From positions 1 to 8,525 of the forward strand of contig CALZEZ010000042.1 in NCBI GenBank assembly GCA_945643825.1: DNA of 8,525 nucleotides, written 5' to 3'. Positions 1 to 5,308 of the stretch are shown here, one piece after another. This stretch comes from an uncultured Lachnospiraceae bacterium. GTDB lineage: Bacteria > Bacillota > Clostridia > Lachnospirales > Lachnospiraceae. A program made the translations under genes and the position numbers. The stretch's first letter is position 1, and each line of letters starts with the position of its first letter. Under the pieces are notes generated by a model that had not been told where the DNA came from, made no database searches, and saw only the letters and a list, made by a program, of their open reading frames with translations.

Positions 1-385
1 CATGAAGACCTGCCGCTGCGGCTTCTCTTGCAGCGATAACCGCGCCCTCGTATGCTACTGTCTCATCAAAGGCTGCGCCCTGCGCCAGCGGAATCGGGAA
101 AATGGTTTTAAATCCGTTGATGACATCTGCCATGAAAAGCAGTGGAATGTGATGCGGATGTCCCTCCATGTATCGTTCCTGGATGCCGCGCAGCTTCTCG
201 GCGCCGTCTGCACCCAGAATACTGCCGCAAAGACTTACCGATAGCTCAGAAAATCCCTGATCTGCAGCGGGACCCGTTGCGATACCCTTGTCCGTAAAAA
301 AGGAGCCGTTTCCCTGAAACAGCTGGTTAATCTTCTCGTCTAAGGACATGTCGCGTAATAGTTCTAAAAGCTTTTCCTGTGTCAT
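1..385 (-). CDS. GH3 beta-glucosidase-type glycoside hydrolase, N-terminal part (partial at left edge)
   Basis: The reverse strand reads open from an ATG at 385 to the window edge, giving about 128 residues that begin MTQEKLLELLRDMSLDEKI. The stretch HPHHIPLLFMADVINGF (around residues 76-92) followed by FPIPLAQGAAFD is the characteristic N-terminal (alpha/beta)8 barrel signature of glycoside hydrolase family 3, the family of bacterial beta-glucosidases and beta-xylosidases. Family knowledge: these release terminal beta-linked sugars by a retaining mechanism; the catalytic Asp lies further downstream, outside the window. The protein starts directly with the helical segment typical of cytoplasmic members and shows no signal peptide. 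The start is supported by AGAGAGGG (398-391) five bases upstream. It is transcribed divergently from the pyrophosphatase-like gene. Substrate cannot be told from this fragment; a role with the GH2/ABC sugar cluster further right is inference. Confidence 0.9.
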   Translation of the reverse strand, partial: MTQEKLLELLRDMSLDEKINQLFQGNGSFFTDKGIATGPAADQGFSELSVSLCGSILGADGAEKLRGIQERYMEGHPHHIPLLFMADVINGFKTIFPIPLAQGAAFDETVAYEGAVIAAREAAAAGLH

Positions 386-478
386 AAGTACCCTCTCTTT
401 TATCGTTACCATTTATTTTATGTAAAAAAAACGATATAATAAACCTATCTTACAACGAGAAAAGGAAATATACAAGCA
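386..478. promoter_or_regulatory. Divergent promoter region between the GH3 gene and the pyrophosphatase-like gene
   Basis: This 93-bp AT-rich gap separates two divergent genes and so must carry both promoters unless either is read from further away. For the plus-strand gene there is a perfect -10 box TATAAT at 435-440 with only a weak TTTATT 17 bp upstream (412-417). For the minus-strand GH3 gene, TAAAAT (plus positions 415-420) with a weak TTTATT 17 bp upstream (438-443), or TAAGAT (447-452) with TTGTAT (470-475, 17-bp spacer), are possible. The 7-base arms TATCGTT (401-407) and AACGATA (430-436) form a spaced inverted repeat across it, a possible regulator site. Exact start sites are not resolvable by eye. 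Confidence 0.5.
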
Positions 479-1174
479 ATGGAAATGATGTCTTCTCCGA
501 TTCTATATGGCACAAAAAATCCCTCAAAGCTAGCTGTCATGAGACGAAATCTCGCTCCGCTCGGTTTAGAGGTCATCGGTCTGTCCGATCTTCCCGGAGA
601 TATCAATAAGCTTCCTGTCATAGAGGAGAGTGGCTCAACTCCGCTCGAGAATGCAAGGCTGAAGGCGCTGGCATATTATCAGGCGCTAAAACGGCCTGTC
701 TTTTCCGCGGATTCGGGTTTGTATTTTGAGGAGATTCCGGAAGAATTACAGCCGGGTGTGTATGTGCGAAGGCGCATCCTGCCGGATGGCTCTGCCGTAG
801 AAATGAGTGATGAAGAAATGACGGATTACTATAGTCAGCTTGCAGAGACCTACGGCGTTCCGCTGCCGGGCAGTGACGACCCGACGCTTAAGATCCTGCA
901 TGCCTACTACTATAATGGCGTGTGCTTTGTATATGATGAGGAGCACATCTATGAGAAAATGAGCCGCGACTTAAGCGGCGAGGATTTCTATCTGTGCAAC
1001 AAACCGCATGAGAAGTATCAGAAGGGCTTTCCGTTAGACCGTCTGTCACTGCAGCCGGCAAGCGGCTGTTATTATTACGATCTTGCGGATCATGGCGAAG
1101 CACCTGCCGATGAGCTGGCTCTGGCAAACGGTCATCGTCAGTTTTTCTCAGAAATATTGCAGTCCTTACAGTAG
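479..1174 (+). CDS. HAM1/RdgB-like non-canonical purine NTP pyrophosphatase, divergent
   Basis: The 231-residue protein begins with the family's nucleotide-binding motif, GTKNPSK at residues 11-17 (T12, N14, K17; consensus T/S-x-N-x-x-K). It continues with IEESGSTPLENARLKA (48-63) and SADSGL (76-81), where D78 matches the catalytic Asp of the ADDSGL motif. Family knowledge: HAM1/RdgB enzymes hydrolyse ITP, dITP and XTP to the monophosphates plus pyrophosphate, keeping deaminated purines out of nucleic acids; they are cytosolic homodimers. Oddities: it is longer than the usual roughly 200 residues, reads LYFEEI where typical members have LEVDAL, and shows no canonical SHR motif near the C-terminus; NGHR (217-220) may stand in. 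Start: ATG 479 has AAAGGAA (461-467) 11 bases upstream; ATGs at 485 and 488 are further from it. Its last 37 bases overlap the convergent Fur-family gene. The family call is firm, the exact substrate less so. Confidence 0.8.
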   Translation: MEMMSSPILYGTKNPSKLAVMRRNLAPLGLEVIGLSDLPGDINKLPVIEESGSTPLENARLKALAYYQALKRPVFSADSGLYFEEIPEELQPGVYVRRRILPDGSAVEMSDEEMTDYYSQLAETYGVPLPGSDDPTLKILHAYYYNGVCFVYDEEHIYEKMSRDLSGEDFYLCNKPHEKYQKGFPLDRLSLQPASGCYYYDLADHGEAPADELALANGHRQFFSEILQSLQ

Positions 1175-1593
1175 CCGTAGAGCTCCAGTCTATGTCCGGT
1201 TATCGTGAAATCGGAGTTTTTCATGTCGGGCAGGATCTGATGCTCAAAGGGACAATGCTCCAGCGGGATCCGCTTATGACAGGACAGGCAGGTTGCATAA
1301 TGGCGATGTCCTCTGTTCAGCTCATAATATGCCATTTCAGACCCGGGCATCGTGGTCTGCGTGACAAGCTTTTTCTCCTCAAAGGCAAGGAGTACGCGGT
1401 AAACCGTTGATACCGCATAGGAGCCTGTGCATTCCGGATTCATAAGAAGCTTCTGGTAGATATCCTGTGCGTTTAGCGGCGTATCCGCCTGCGCCAGAAT
1501 CGAATAAATCAGCTCACGTTGTTTTGTTTTCTTTAAGCCGGTTCCCTCCGGAAATACCGGGAGCTCGGGAATCGAAGCGTGCATATGGTTCAT
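1138..1593 (-). CDS. Fur-family metal-responsive transcriptional regulator (Fur/Zur/PerR type)
   Basis: From ATG 1593 the protein is 151 residues, typical for the family. An N-terminal winged-helix domain (about 18-85) contains KKTKQRELIYSIL and SYAVSTVYRVLLAFEEKKLV, the Fur recognition-helix region. The C-terminal dimerisation and metal domain has GHRHY (95-99), two CxxC pairs (C102/C105 and C142/C145) that match the structural zinc site, and GHRLELYGYC (133-142) with H134. H96, H98 and H134 are candidate regulatory ligands. Which metal it senses cannot be decided from sequence. Start choice: GGAGG (1605-1601) lies seven bases before ATG 1593. A longer reading from ATG 1629 (163 residues) has no ribosome site and its start sits inside a hairpin. 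The gene follows the exporter-like gene in the same direction, and a Fur-like palindrome lies upstream of the pair, so it probably represses its own operon (inference). Its 3' end overlaps the convergent pyrophosphatase-like gene. Confidence 0.9.
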   Translation of the reverse strand: MNHMHASIPELPVFPEGTGLKKTKQRELIYSILAQADTPLNAQDIYQKLLMNPECTGSYAVSTVYRVLLAFEEKKLVTQTTMPGSEMAYYELNRGHRHYATCLSCHKRIPLEHCPFEHQILPDMKNSDFTITGHRLELYGYCKDCNISEKN

Positions 1594-1612
1594 CCTGTGA
1601 CCTCCACCTTGC

Positions 1613-1628
1613 TGACGCTTTGGCGTCA
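1613..1628 (-). other. Intercistronic hairpin between exporter-like gene and Fur-family gene
   Basis: The arms TGACGC (1613-1618) and GCGTCA (1623-1628) are perfect complements around a 4-base loop; a GC pair can be added beyond a small bulge. There is no U-tract, so this is not an intrinsic terminator. It lies in the 38-base gap between the exporter-like stop codon (1634-1632) and the preferred Fur start (1593). It would occlude the alternative ATG at 1629, supporting the downstream start. A role in mRNA processing or translational tuning is possible but unproven. Confidence 0.5.
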
Positions 1629-1631
1629 TAG

Positions 1632-2498
1632 CTAAAAGGTAATTCCAAGCAGTTCAAAAAGCAGTCCGCTGATCACGCCGACCGCGTACAAAATGCCGAG
1701 AATCTTCCAATTTTCCTTCTTCTTATCATTGACACGGAATAGTACAAAAAGTCCCACACCGGAGCTTACCAGAAGCCCTGTGATCATACGTCCTGCAGAG
1801 AGAACGCCCTCTAAATAGAGCTGTGTCAGAACGACAGACGCCACACAGTTGGGAATCAGTCCGATCAGTCCTGCGGCAAGCTCCCCGATTACCGGTCTGT
1901 TTAGGAGGAATGTCTGCAGGGCAGCCTCGCCGATCCAGGTAAGCAGAAGATTCAATGCAAAGTTGACCACCAGAATATAGGCAAAAATCTCAAGCGAATG
2001 ATGCACAGCCGAATAAAGGATTCCCTTTGTCTCGCATTTGCAGTGCTCATGCTCGCACAGGTGGTGAATGTCCATCGGCTCTTTCTCATTCTCGTGGAGT
2101 GTACGATGCACGAAATCAATCAAGATTCCTGCAACCATTCCCACAATCACCTTGACTGCCAGAATCTTGACAATCGTTATCACCGGTGCCTGCTCAGAGA
2201 TCAGAATCGGAAGCATCTCATCGGAGGTAGACAGATAGATGGAAATCAGGGTTCCAAGCGTGATCACTCTGCCTGCATAGAGATTGGAAGCTGCAGCAGA
2301 GAAGCCGCATTGCGGGAAGACTCCGAACAGAGCACCTATGATCGGACCAAAGTGTCCGGATTTCTCTATCATATGGTGTGTTTTATCGCCTGTCTTATGC
2401 TCAAGATACTCAATCAGAAGATAGGTGACAAAGAGAAAGGGAAGCAGCTTGAGCGCATCCATCAGCGCATCCGTGGCAATATCAAATAAAATGTCCAT
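1632..2498 (-). CDS. Putative heavy-metal (manganese/arsenic-type) exporter, PF11449-like polytopic membrane protein
   Basis: The 288-residue protein is strongly hydrophobic, with roughly eight to ten membrane segments. A first half (about 10-130) and second half (about 160-286) are joined by a hydrophilic loop rich in metal ligands: H145, H146, C148, H150, H152, C153 and C155. Both halves carry a related element: GVFPQCGFSAAASNLYAG (59-76) and GLIPNCVASVVLTQLYLEG (213-231), each with a Pro-x-Cys (P62/C64, P216/C218). This suggests an internal duplication. The first element, followed by LGTLISIYLSTSDEMLP, resembles proteins annotated as putative manganese transporter or arsenic efflux protein (PF11449, 10TM heavy-metal exporter); I assign it by recognition, and the substrate is not established. 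Start ATG 2498 has AGAGG (2509-2505) six bases upstream. It is the first gene of a two-gene operon with the Fur-family regulator, which argues for divalent-metal homeostasis rather than arsenic. Confidence 0.8.
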   Translation of the reverse strand: MDILFDIATDALMDALKLLPFLFVTYLLIEYLEHKTGDKTHHMIEKSGHFGPIIGALFGVFPQCGFSAAASNLYAGRVITLGTLISIYLSTSDEMLPILISEQAPVITIVKILAVKVIVGMVAGILIDFVHRTLHENEKEPMDIHHLCEHEHCKCETKGILYSAVHHSLEIFAYILVVNFALNLLLTWIGEAALQTFLLNRPVIGELAAGLIGLIPNCVASVVLTQLYLEGVLSAGRMITGLLVSSGVGLFVLFRVNDKKKENWKILGILYAVGVISGLLFELLGITF

Positions 2499-2523
2499 AA
2501 ATAACCTCTACTAGTCTTATTGC

Positions 2524-2544
2524 AAATGCAATTCATTCGCATTT
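2524..2544 (-). promoter_or_regulatory. Candidate Fur-family operator upstream of the exporter-like/Fur operon
   Basis: This is a 21-bp near-palindrome with arms AAATGCAATT (2524-2533) and ATTCGCATTT (2535-2544) around a central C at 2534. Eight of ten arm positions are complementary, including all six outer ones. The core is a 9-1-9 arrangement, the geometry known for Fur-family boxes. It lies just downstream of the predicted start site (about 2551) and 25 bases before the exporter-like start codon, where a bound repressor would block transcription. The sequence is not the classical GATAATGAT Fur box, so the cognate metal is open. Confidence 0.6.
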
Positions 2545-2557
2545 ACGTGCATCTACG

Positions 2558-2585
2558 ATAGTACCACATTCTGCGGAATTGTCAA
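2558..2585 (-). promoter_or_regulatory. Sigma-A-type promoter of the exporter-like/Fur operon
   Basis: On the reverse strand a perfect -35 box TTGACA (2585-2580) is followed after 16 bp by a -10 box TACTAT (2563-2558, four of six matches). The predicted start is near 2551, giving a leader of about 53 bases, too short for a metal-sensing riboswitch of the yybP-ykoY type. Confidence 0.7.
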
Positions 2586-2615
2586 GAGATTCTGTTCCGT
2601 AAATCAAAAAAATCA

Positions 2616-2645
2616 TTGACAATGGTGAGGCAGTGATGTTATTAT
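2616..2645 (+). promoter_or_regulatory. Promoter of the tRNA-Pro gene
   Basis: A perfect -35 box TTGACA (2616-2621) and -10 box TATTAT (2640-2645, five of six) are separated by 18 bp. Transcription would begin near 2652, a few bases before the mature tRNA 5' end. This promoter lies back-to-back with the metal-operon promoter, the two -35 boxes being 30 bp apart. Confidence 0.7.
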
Positions 2646-2660
2646 ATTATTCGGTCACAT

Positions 2661-2734
2661 CGAAGCGTGGCTCAGCTTGGTAGAGCGCTGCGTTCGGGAC
2701 GCAGAGGTCGCAGGTTCAAATCCTGTCGCTTCGA
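2661..2734 (+). tRNA. tRNA-Pro, anticodon CGG
   Basis: All cloverleaf parts can be drawn. The acceptor stem CGAAGCG pairs with CGCTTCG (2727-2733). The D arm is GCTC/GAGC around AGCTTGGTA. The anticodon stem CTGCG/CGCAG encloses the loop TTCGGGA with anticodon CGG, which reads proline codon CCG. The variable loop is AGGTC, and the T arm has TTCAAAT in its loop. Discriminator base A2734 is followed by CTA, not CCA, so the 3' CCA is not encoded and must be added enzymatically. Total 74 bases. The gene has its own promoter and terminator and appears monocistronic. Confidence 0.97.
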
Positions 2735-2738
2735 CTAC

Positions 2739-2770
2739 AAAGAACACTGAAAGTTTCAGTGTTCTTTTTT
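2739..2770 (+). terminator. Intrinsic terminator of the tRNA-Pro gene
   Basis: A perfect inverted repeat, with 14-base arms AAAGAACACTGAAA (2739-2752) and TTTCAGTGTTCTTT (2754-2767), centres on G2753 and runs into a T-tract ending at 2770. It begins five bases after the tRNA discriminator. With A residues on the opposite side it could also act on transcripts arriving from the GH2 gene on the minus strand. Confidence 0.9.
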
Positions 2771-2786
2771 GTTTTACAAGCAAACT

Positions 2787-2816
2787 GAAGTCCGATGCAG
2801 GAATGCACCGGACTTC
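2787..2816 (-). terminator. Hairpin terminator after the GH2 gene
   Basis: The arms GAAGTCCG (2787-2794) and CGGACTTC (2809-2816) are perfect complements. Inside, one mismatch is followed by TGCA pairing with TGCA around a GGAA loop. On the minus strand it lies 30 bases after the GH2 stop codon and is followed by a broken U-run (AGTTTGCTTG), so termination may be partial. The plus-strand tRNA terminator stands next to it, making a double barrier between convergent transcripts. Confidence 0.65.
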
Positions 2817-2846
2817 TTATTTATTTATGTATTCGCTTTTATTGAA

Positions 2847-5306
2847 CTAAACGAGCTTCAGTGTCAGCTGTGCAGCTTTGAGATTGTCTCCCTCGACCGC
2901 GAGCTTCACCTCACCGGGGTTTTTGCCTGCACGGATAATACAGTATGCCATTCCGTTAAAGGCTGTTCGGGACTTCGTCTCCTTCCACAGCTCGTGGCAG
3001 TCCGGTCTTCCGTTATCGATACCGATAATCTCGGCATCGCCATCGAGTGTAAAGCTTAACTCATTGCATGCTGTCAGGTCGTTTCGACCCTCGTCATCAA
3101 GCAGTCTGATCTCTATCTGGGCAACACTTCTACCATCTGCCTGCAGTGTCGTCGTATCCGCCTGTGCGTCAATGACCGTAGCAGCACCTGTCGTCTGCAC
3201 CTTATATCTGCACACTTCCTTTTCCTCATAGTAGCCGACCACCTCAATCTCACCGGGCTCATAGGGCACATCCCAGCTAAGAAACAGATCGTCGGTGTTG
3301 GCAGGGCGGCGGTAGCGGTCAAAATGTCCATATACCTCCGTCATTCCGTAGCACGGGAAGCCCTTGGATTTCATGCCGTAGGACTTGCCATTGACAAAGA
3401 GCTCTGCATCCTCACAGTTCGTATAGCAGATCATCGGAAGGATGGTTCCGGGCTTCACGTCAAGGTTCCAGTGCGGGCAAAGATAAGCAAAGCGTTCCTT
3501 TTGATTCCAGACACTCTTATAAAAATAGAAGCTGTCCTTCTCAAAGCCACAGGTATCCAGGCATCCGCAGCCGGAAGATTTCTGCGGCCAGTTAGATTCG
3601 CCGAGGTAATCAATTCCGGTCCACATGAAGTCACCGGCAACAAAATCATGTGTCATCGTGTAGCGAAGCAGCTTGCCTACACTAACTGCTGCCGTATAAT
3701 AGGGTTTATCCCAGAAGGAGGTTCTGTCATATTCCAGTTGATAGGTGCTTCGAATGTATCCTGCGGAAGGGTTTTCCGTTCCGATCACACAACGCTCCGG
3801 ATAGCTCTCATGATCCTCATCATAGAAGCGCTCCGCGCGCTTTCTCCAACGTCCTACATAGTTATATCCGACCACATCAATCTCATCCATGAATTCCTGT
3901 CTTGCCGGATGCGGCTCTGCCACAACCTGGTCATGTGCCAGCGTTATTCTTCTGGACGGATCGATGGTGTGGCAATACTCGCGAAGCTCTATGGCAAGCT
4001 TCTCGCCTCCCTCCACGGTCTCCTCAGGAATCTCATTTCCGATACTCCAGAGGACGATCGAGGTATGGTTGCGGTCGCGATAAAGCATGGTCTTGATATC
4101 CCACTCGTGACACTCGTCAAAATACATGGAATAGCCGTGGCTCTCGTGGGTGTTTGCCCCAACCTCTTTGGATTTCATGAGCGCCCATTCGTCAAATGCC
4201 TCATCCATGACAAGAAAGCCTAACCGGTCACAGAGATCAAGCAACGCCACATCCGGTGGATTATGTGAACATCGGATGGCATTTACGCCCATATCCTTTA
4301 ATTTCATCAGTCTGCGTTCCCAGACCGCAGGCGGTACTGCCGCGCCGACACATCCACCATCGTGATGCAGGCAGACTCCGTTTAACTTTACCTGTTCGCC
4401 ATTTAATAAAAAGCCCTTGCGGTTGTCAAATTCTGCACTGCGAAAGCCAATCTGCTCGACTCTCGTCTCGAGAAGCTCTTTTCCACGAAGCAGGGAAAGC
4501 TCCAATTTATAGAGTATCGGTGTCTCGGGTGACCAAAGCATCGGATTCTTTACAGGGAATGTAAATTCTGTGGTGCTTGTGCACAGTCCCATGGGAATCG
4601 GGGCATCGAGTCCGGTCATGATAGTCGCATCGCCGTCTGCCTTTTCAAACGCAGTGTCAAGCTTCTTCTCTCCCTGCAGGATACTGCTGCCATCGGGGTC
4701 ACTCAGCTTATAGCCGATCACAAGTCCGTTTCGATCCTCATCTGTCGCATCGTGGCAAGCATGTAATGTGAGCACAAGATCAAGCTTCGCCTCGGGAAGC
4801 TTCGACAGATCCGTCGTCAGATAGGTGCCGTATCTTGCAATGTGAACCGGCTTTCTGGTCTCAAGCCAGACGTCCCTGGTGAGGCCGGAGCCGGAATACC
4901 ACCGGGAGCCCGGCTGCATGGAGTTATCCACAACCACAAGCAGGGTATTCTCCTCCTTTGTAACAAGCTCCGTGATGTCCACCTCAAACGGGGTATAGCC
5001 ATAGACATGGCCTCCGGCCTGCTTCCCGTTAACATAAACGGTGGTCTTCATATAGCTGCCCTCAAAGTAAAGGACAATCTGCTCTCCGGGAGCATCAATT
5101 CGAAGCTTTCGCAGATAATAGCCAATTCCCGCTACCACATATCCACCGGAGCCGCAAGTCGGCAAATCCGGATCCACAGGGTAATCCGTGCTCCAGTCAT
5201 GCGGGAGCTGTACCTGTCTCCAGTTTTCTTTTTCTATATTCGCAAAGTCCGGCGTATTCTTGTCCGCCAGACAGAATTTCCAATCATCAAATAGACAAAT
5301 TTTCAT
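2847..5306 (-). CDS. GH2 family beta-galactosidase-type glycoside hydrolase, cytoplasmic
   Basis: The product is 819 residues from ATG 5306 (numbers here follow the 820-residue reading from GTG 5309). Domains in order: an N-terminal jelly-roll sugar-binding domain (about 1-155), an Ig-like sandwich (about 175-290), the catalytic (alpha/beta)8 barrel (about 295-615), then a DUF4982-like domain (about 620-695) and an Ig-like C-terminal domain (about 710-818). The catalytic acid/base is E426 in WSIGNE and the nucleophile is E512 in VIGTEN. HHDGG (315-319) and AIRCSHNPPD (344-353) are typical GH2 active-site motifs. Family knowledge: retaining hydrolysis of terminal beta-galactosides, with beta-glucuronidase and beta-mannosidase as relatives; domain layout favours beta-galactosidase. 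No signal peptide, so it should act on imported sugars. The start overlaps the lacI stop (TAGTGATG), indicating translational coupling; GTG 5309 is an alternative start. No separate promoter is visible. Confidence 0.92.
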   Translation of the reverse strand: MKICLFDDWKFCLADKNTPDFANIEKENWRQVQLPHDWSTDYPVDPDLPTCGSGGYVVAGIGYYLRKLRIDAPGEQIVLYFEGSYMKTTVYVNGKQAGGHVYGYTPFEVDITELVTKEENTLLVVVDNSMQPGSRWYSGSGLTRDVWLETRKPVHIARYGTYLTTDLSKLPEAKLDLVLTLHACHDATDEDRNGLVIGYKLSDPDGSSILQGEKKLDTAFEKADGDATIMTGLDAPIPMGLCTSTTEFTFPVKNPMLWSPETPILYKLELSLLRGKELLETRVEQIGFRSAEFDNRKGFLLNGEQVKLNGVCLHHDGGCVGAAVPPAVWERRLMKLKDMGVNAIRCSHNPPDVALLDLCDRLGFLVMDEAFDEWALMKSKEVGANTHESHGYSMYFDECHEWDIKTMLYRDRNHTSIVLWSIGNEIPEETVEGGEKLAIELREYCHTIDPSRRITLAHDQVVAEPHPARQEFMDEIDVVGYNYVGRWRKRAERFYDEDHESYPERCVIGTENPSAGYIRSTYQLEYDRTSFWDKPYYTAAVSVGKLLRYTMTHDFVAGDFMWTGIDYLGESNWPQKSSGCGCLDTCGFEKDSFYFYKSVWNQKERFAYLCPHWNLDVKPGTILPMICYTNCEDAELFVNGKSYGMKSKGFPCYGMTEVYGHFDRYRRPANTDDLFLSWDVPYEPGEIEVVGYYEEKEVCRYKVQTTGAATVIDAQADTTTLQADGRSVAQIEIRLLDDEGRNDLTACNELSFTLDGDAEIIGIDNGRPDCHELWKETKSRTAFNGMAYCIIRAGKNPGEVKLAVEGDNLKAAQLTLKLV

Positions 5307-5308
5307 CA

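Noticed and set aside
2..244. An 80-codon plus-strand frame at the left edge
   Set aside because: It lies opposite the GH3 fragment, whose reverse-strand translation carries clear family motifs.
1594..1629. The 12-residue N-terminal extension of the Fur-family protein from ATG 1629
   Set aside because: No ribosome site, start codon inside a hairpin, Arg/Gly-rich non-family residues, while ATG 1593 has GGAGG at ideal distance.
1998..2489. A 163-codon open frame on the plus strand opposite the metal transporter gene
   Set aside because: Antisense to a well-supported membrane protein, no ribosome site, no coherent protein features.
2499..2557. A metal-sensing riboswitch (yybP-ykoY type) before the metal transporter
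   Set aside because: The predicted leader is only about 53 bases and is mostly occupied by the palindrome; too short for that structure.
3324..4223. A 299-codon open frame on the plus strand opposite the GH2 gene
   Set aside because: It is wholly antisense to a gene with clear catalytic motifs, has no ribosome site or recognisable domain, and its composition reads as a frame shadow of the GH2 codons.
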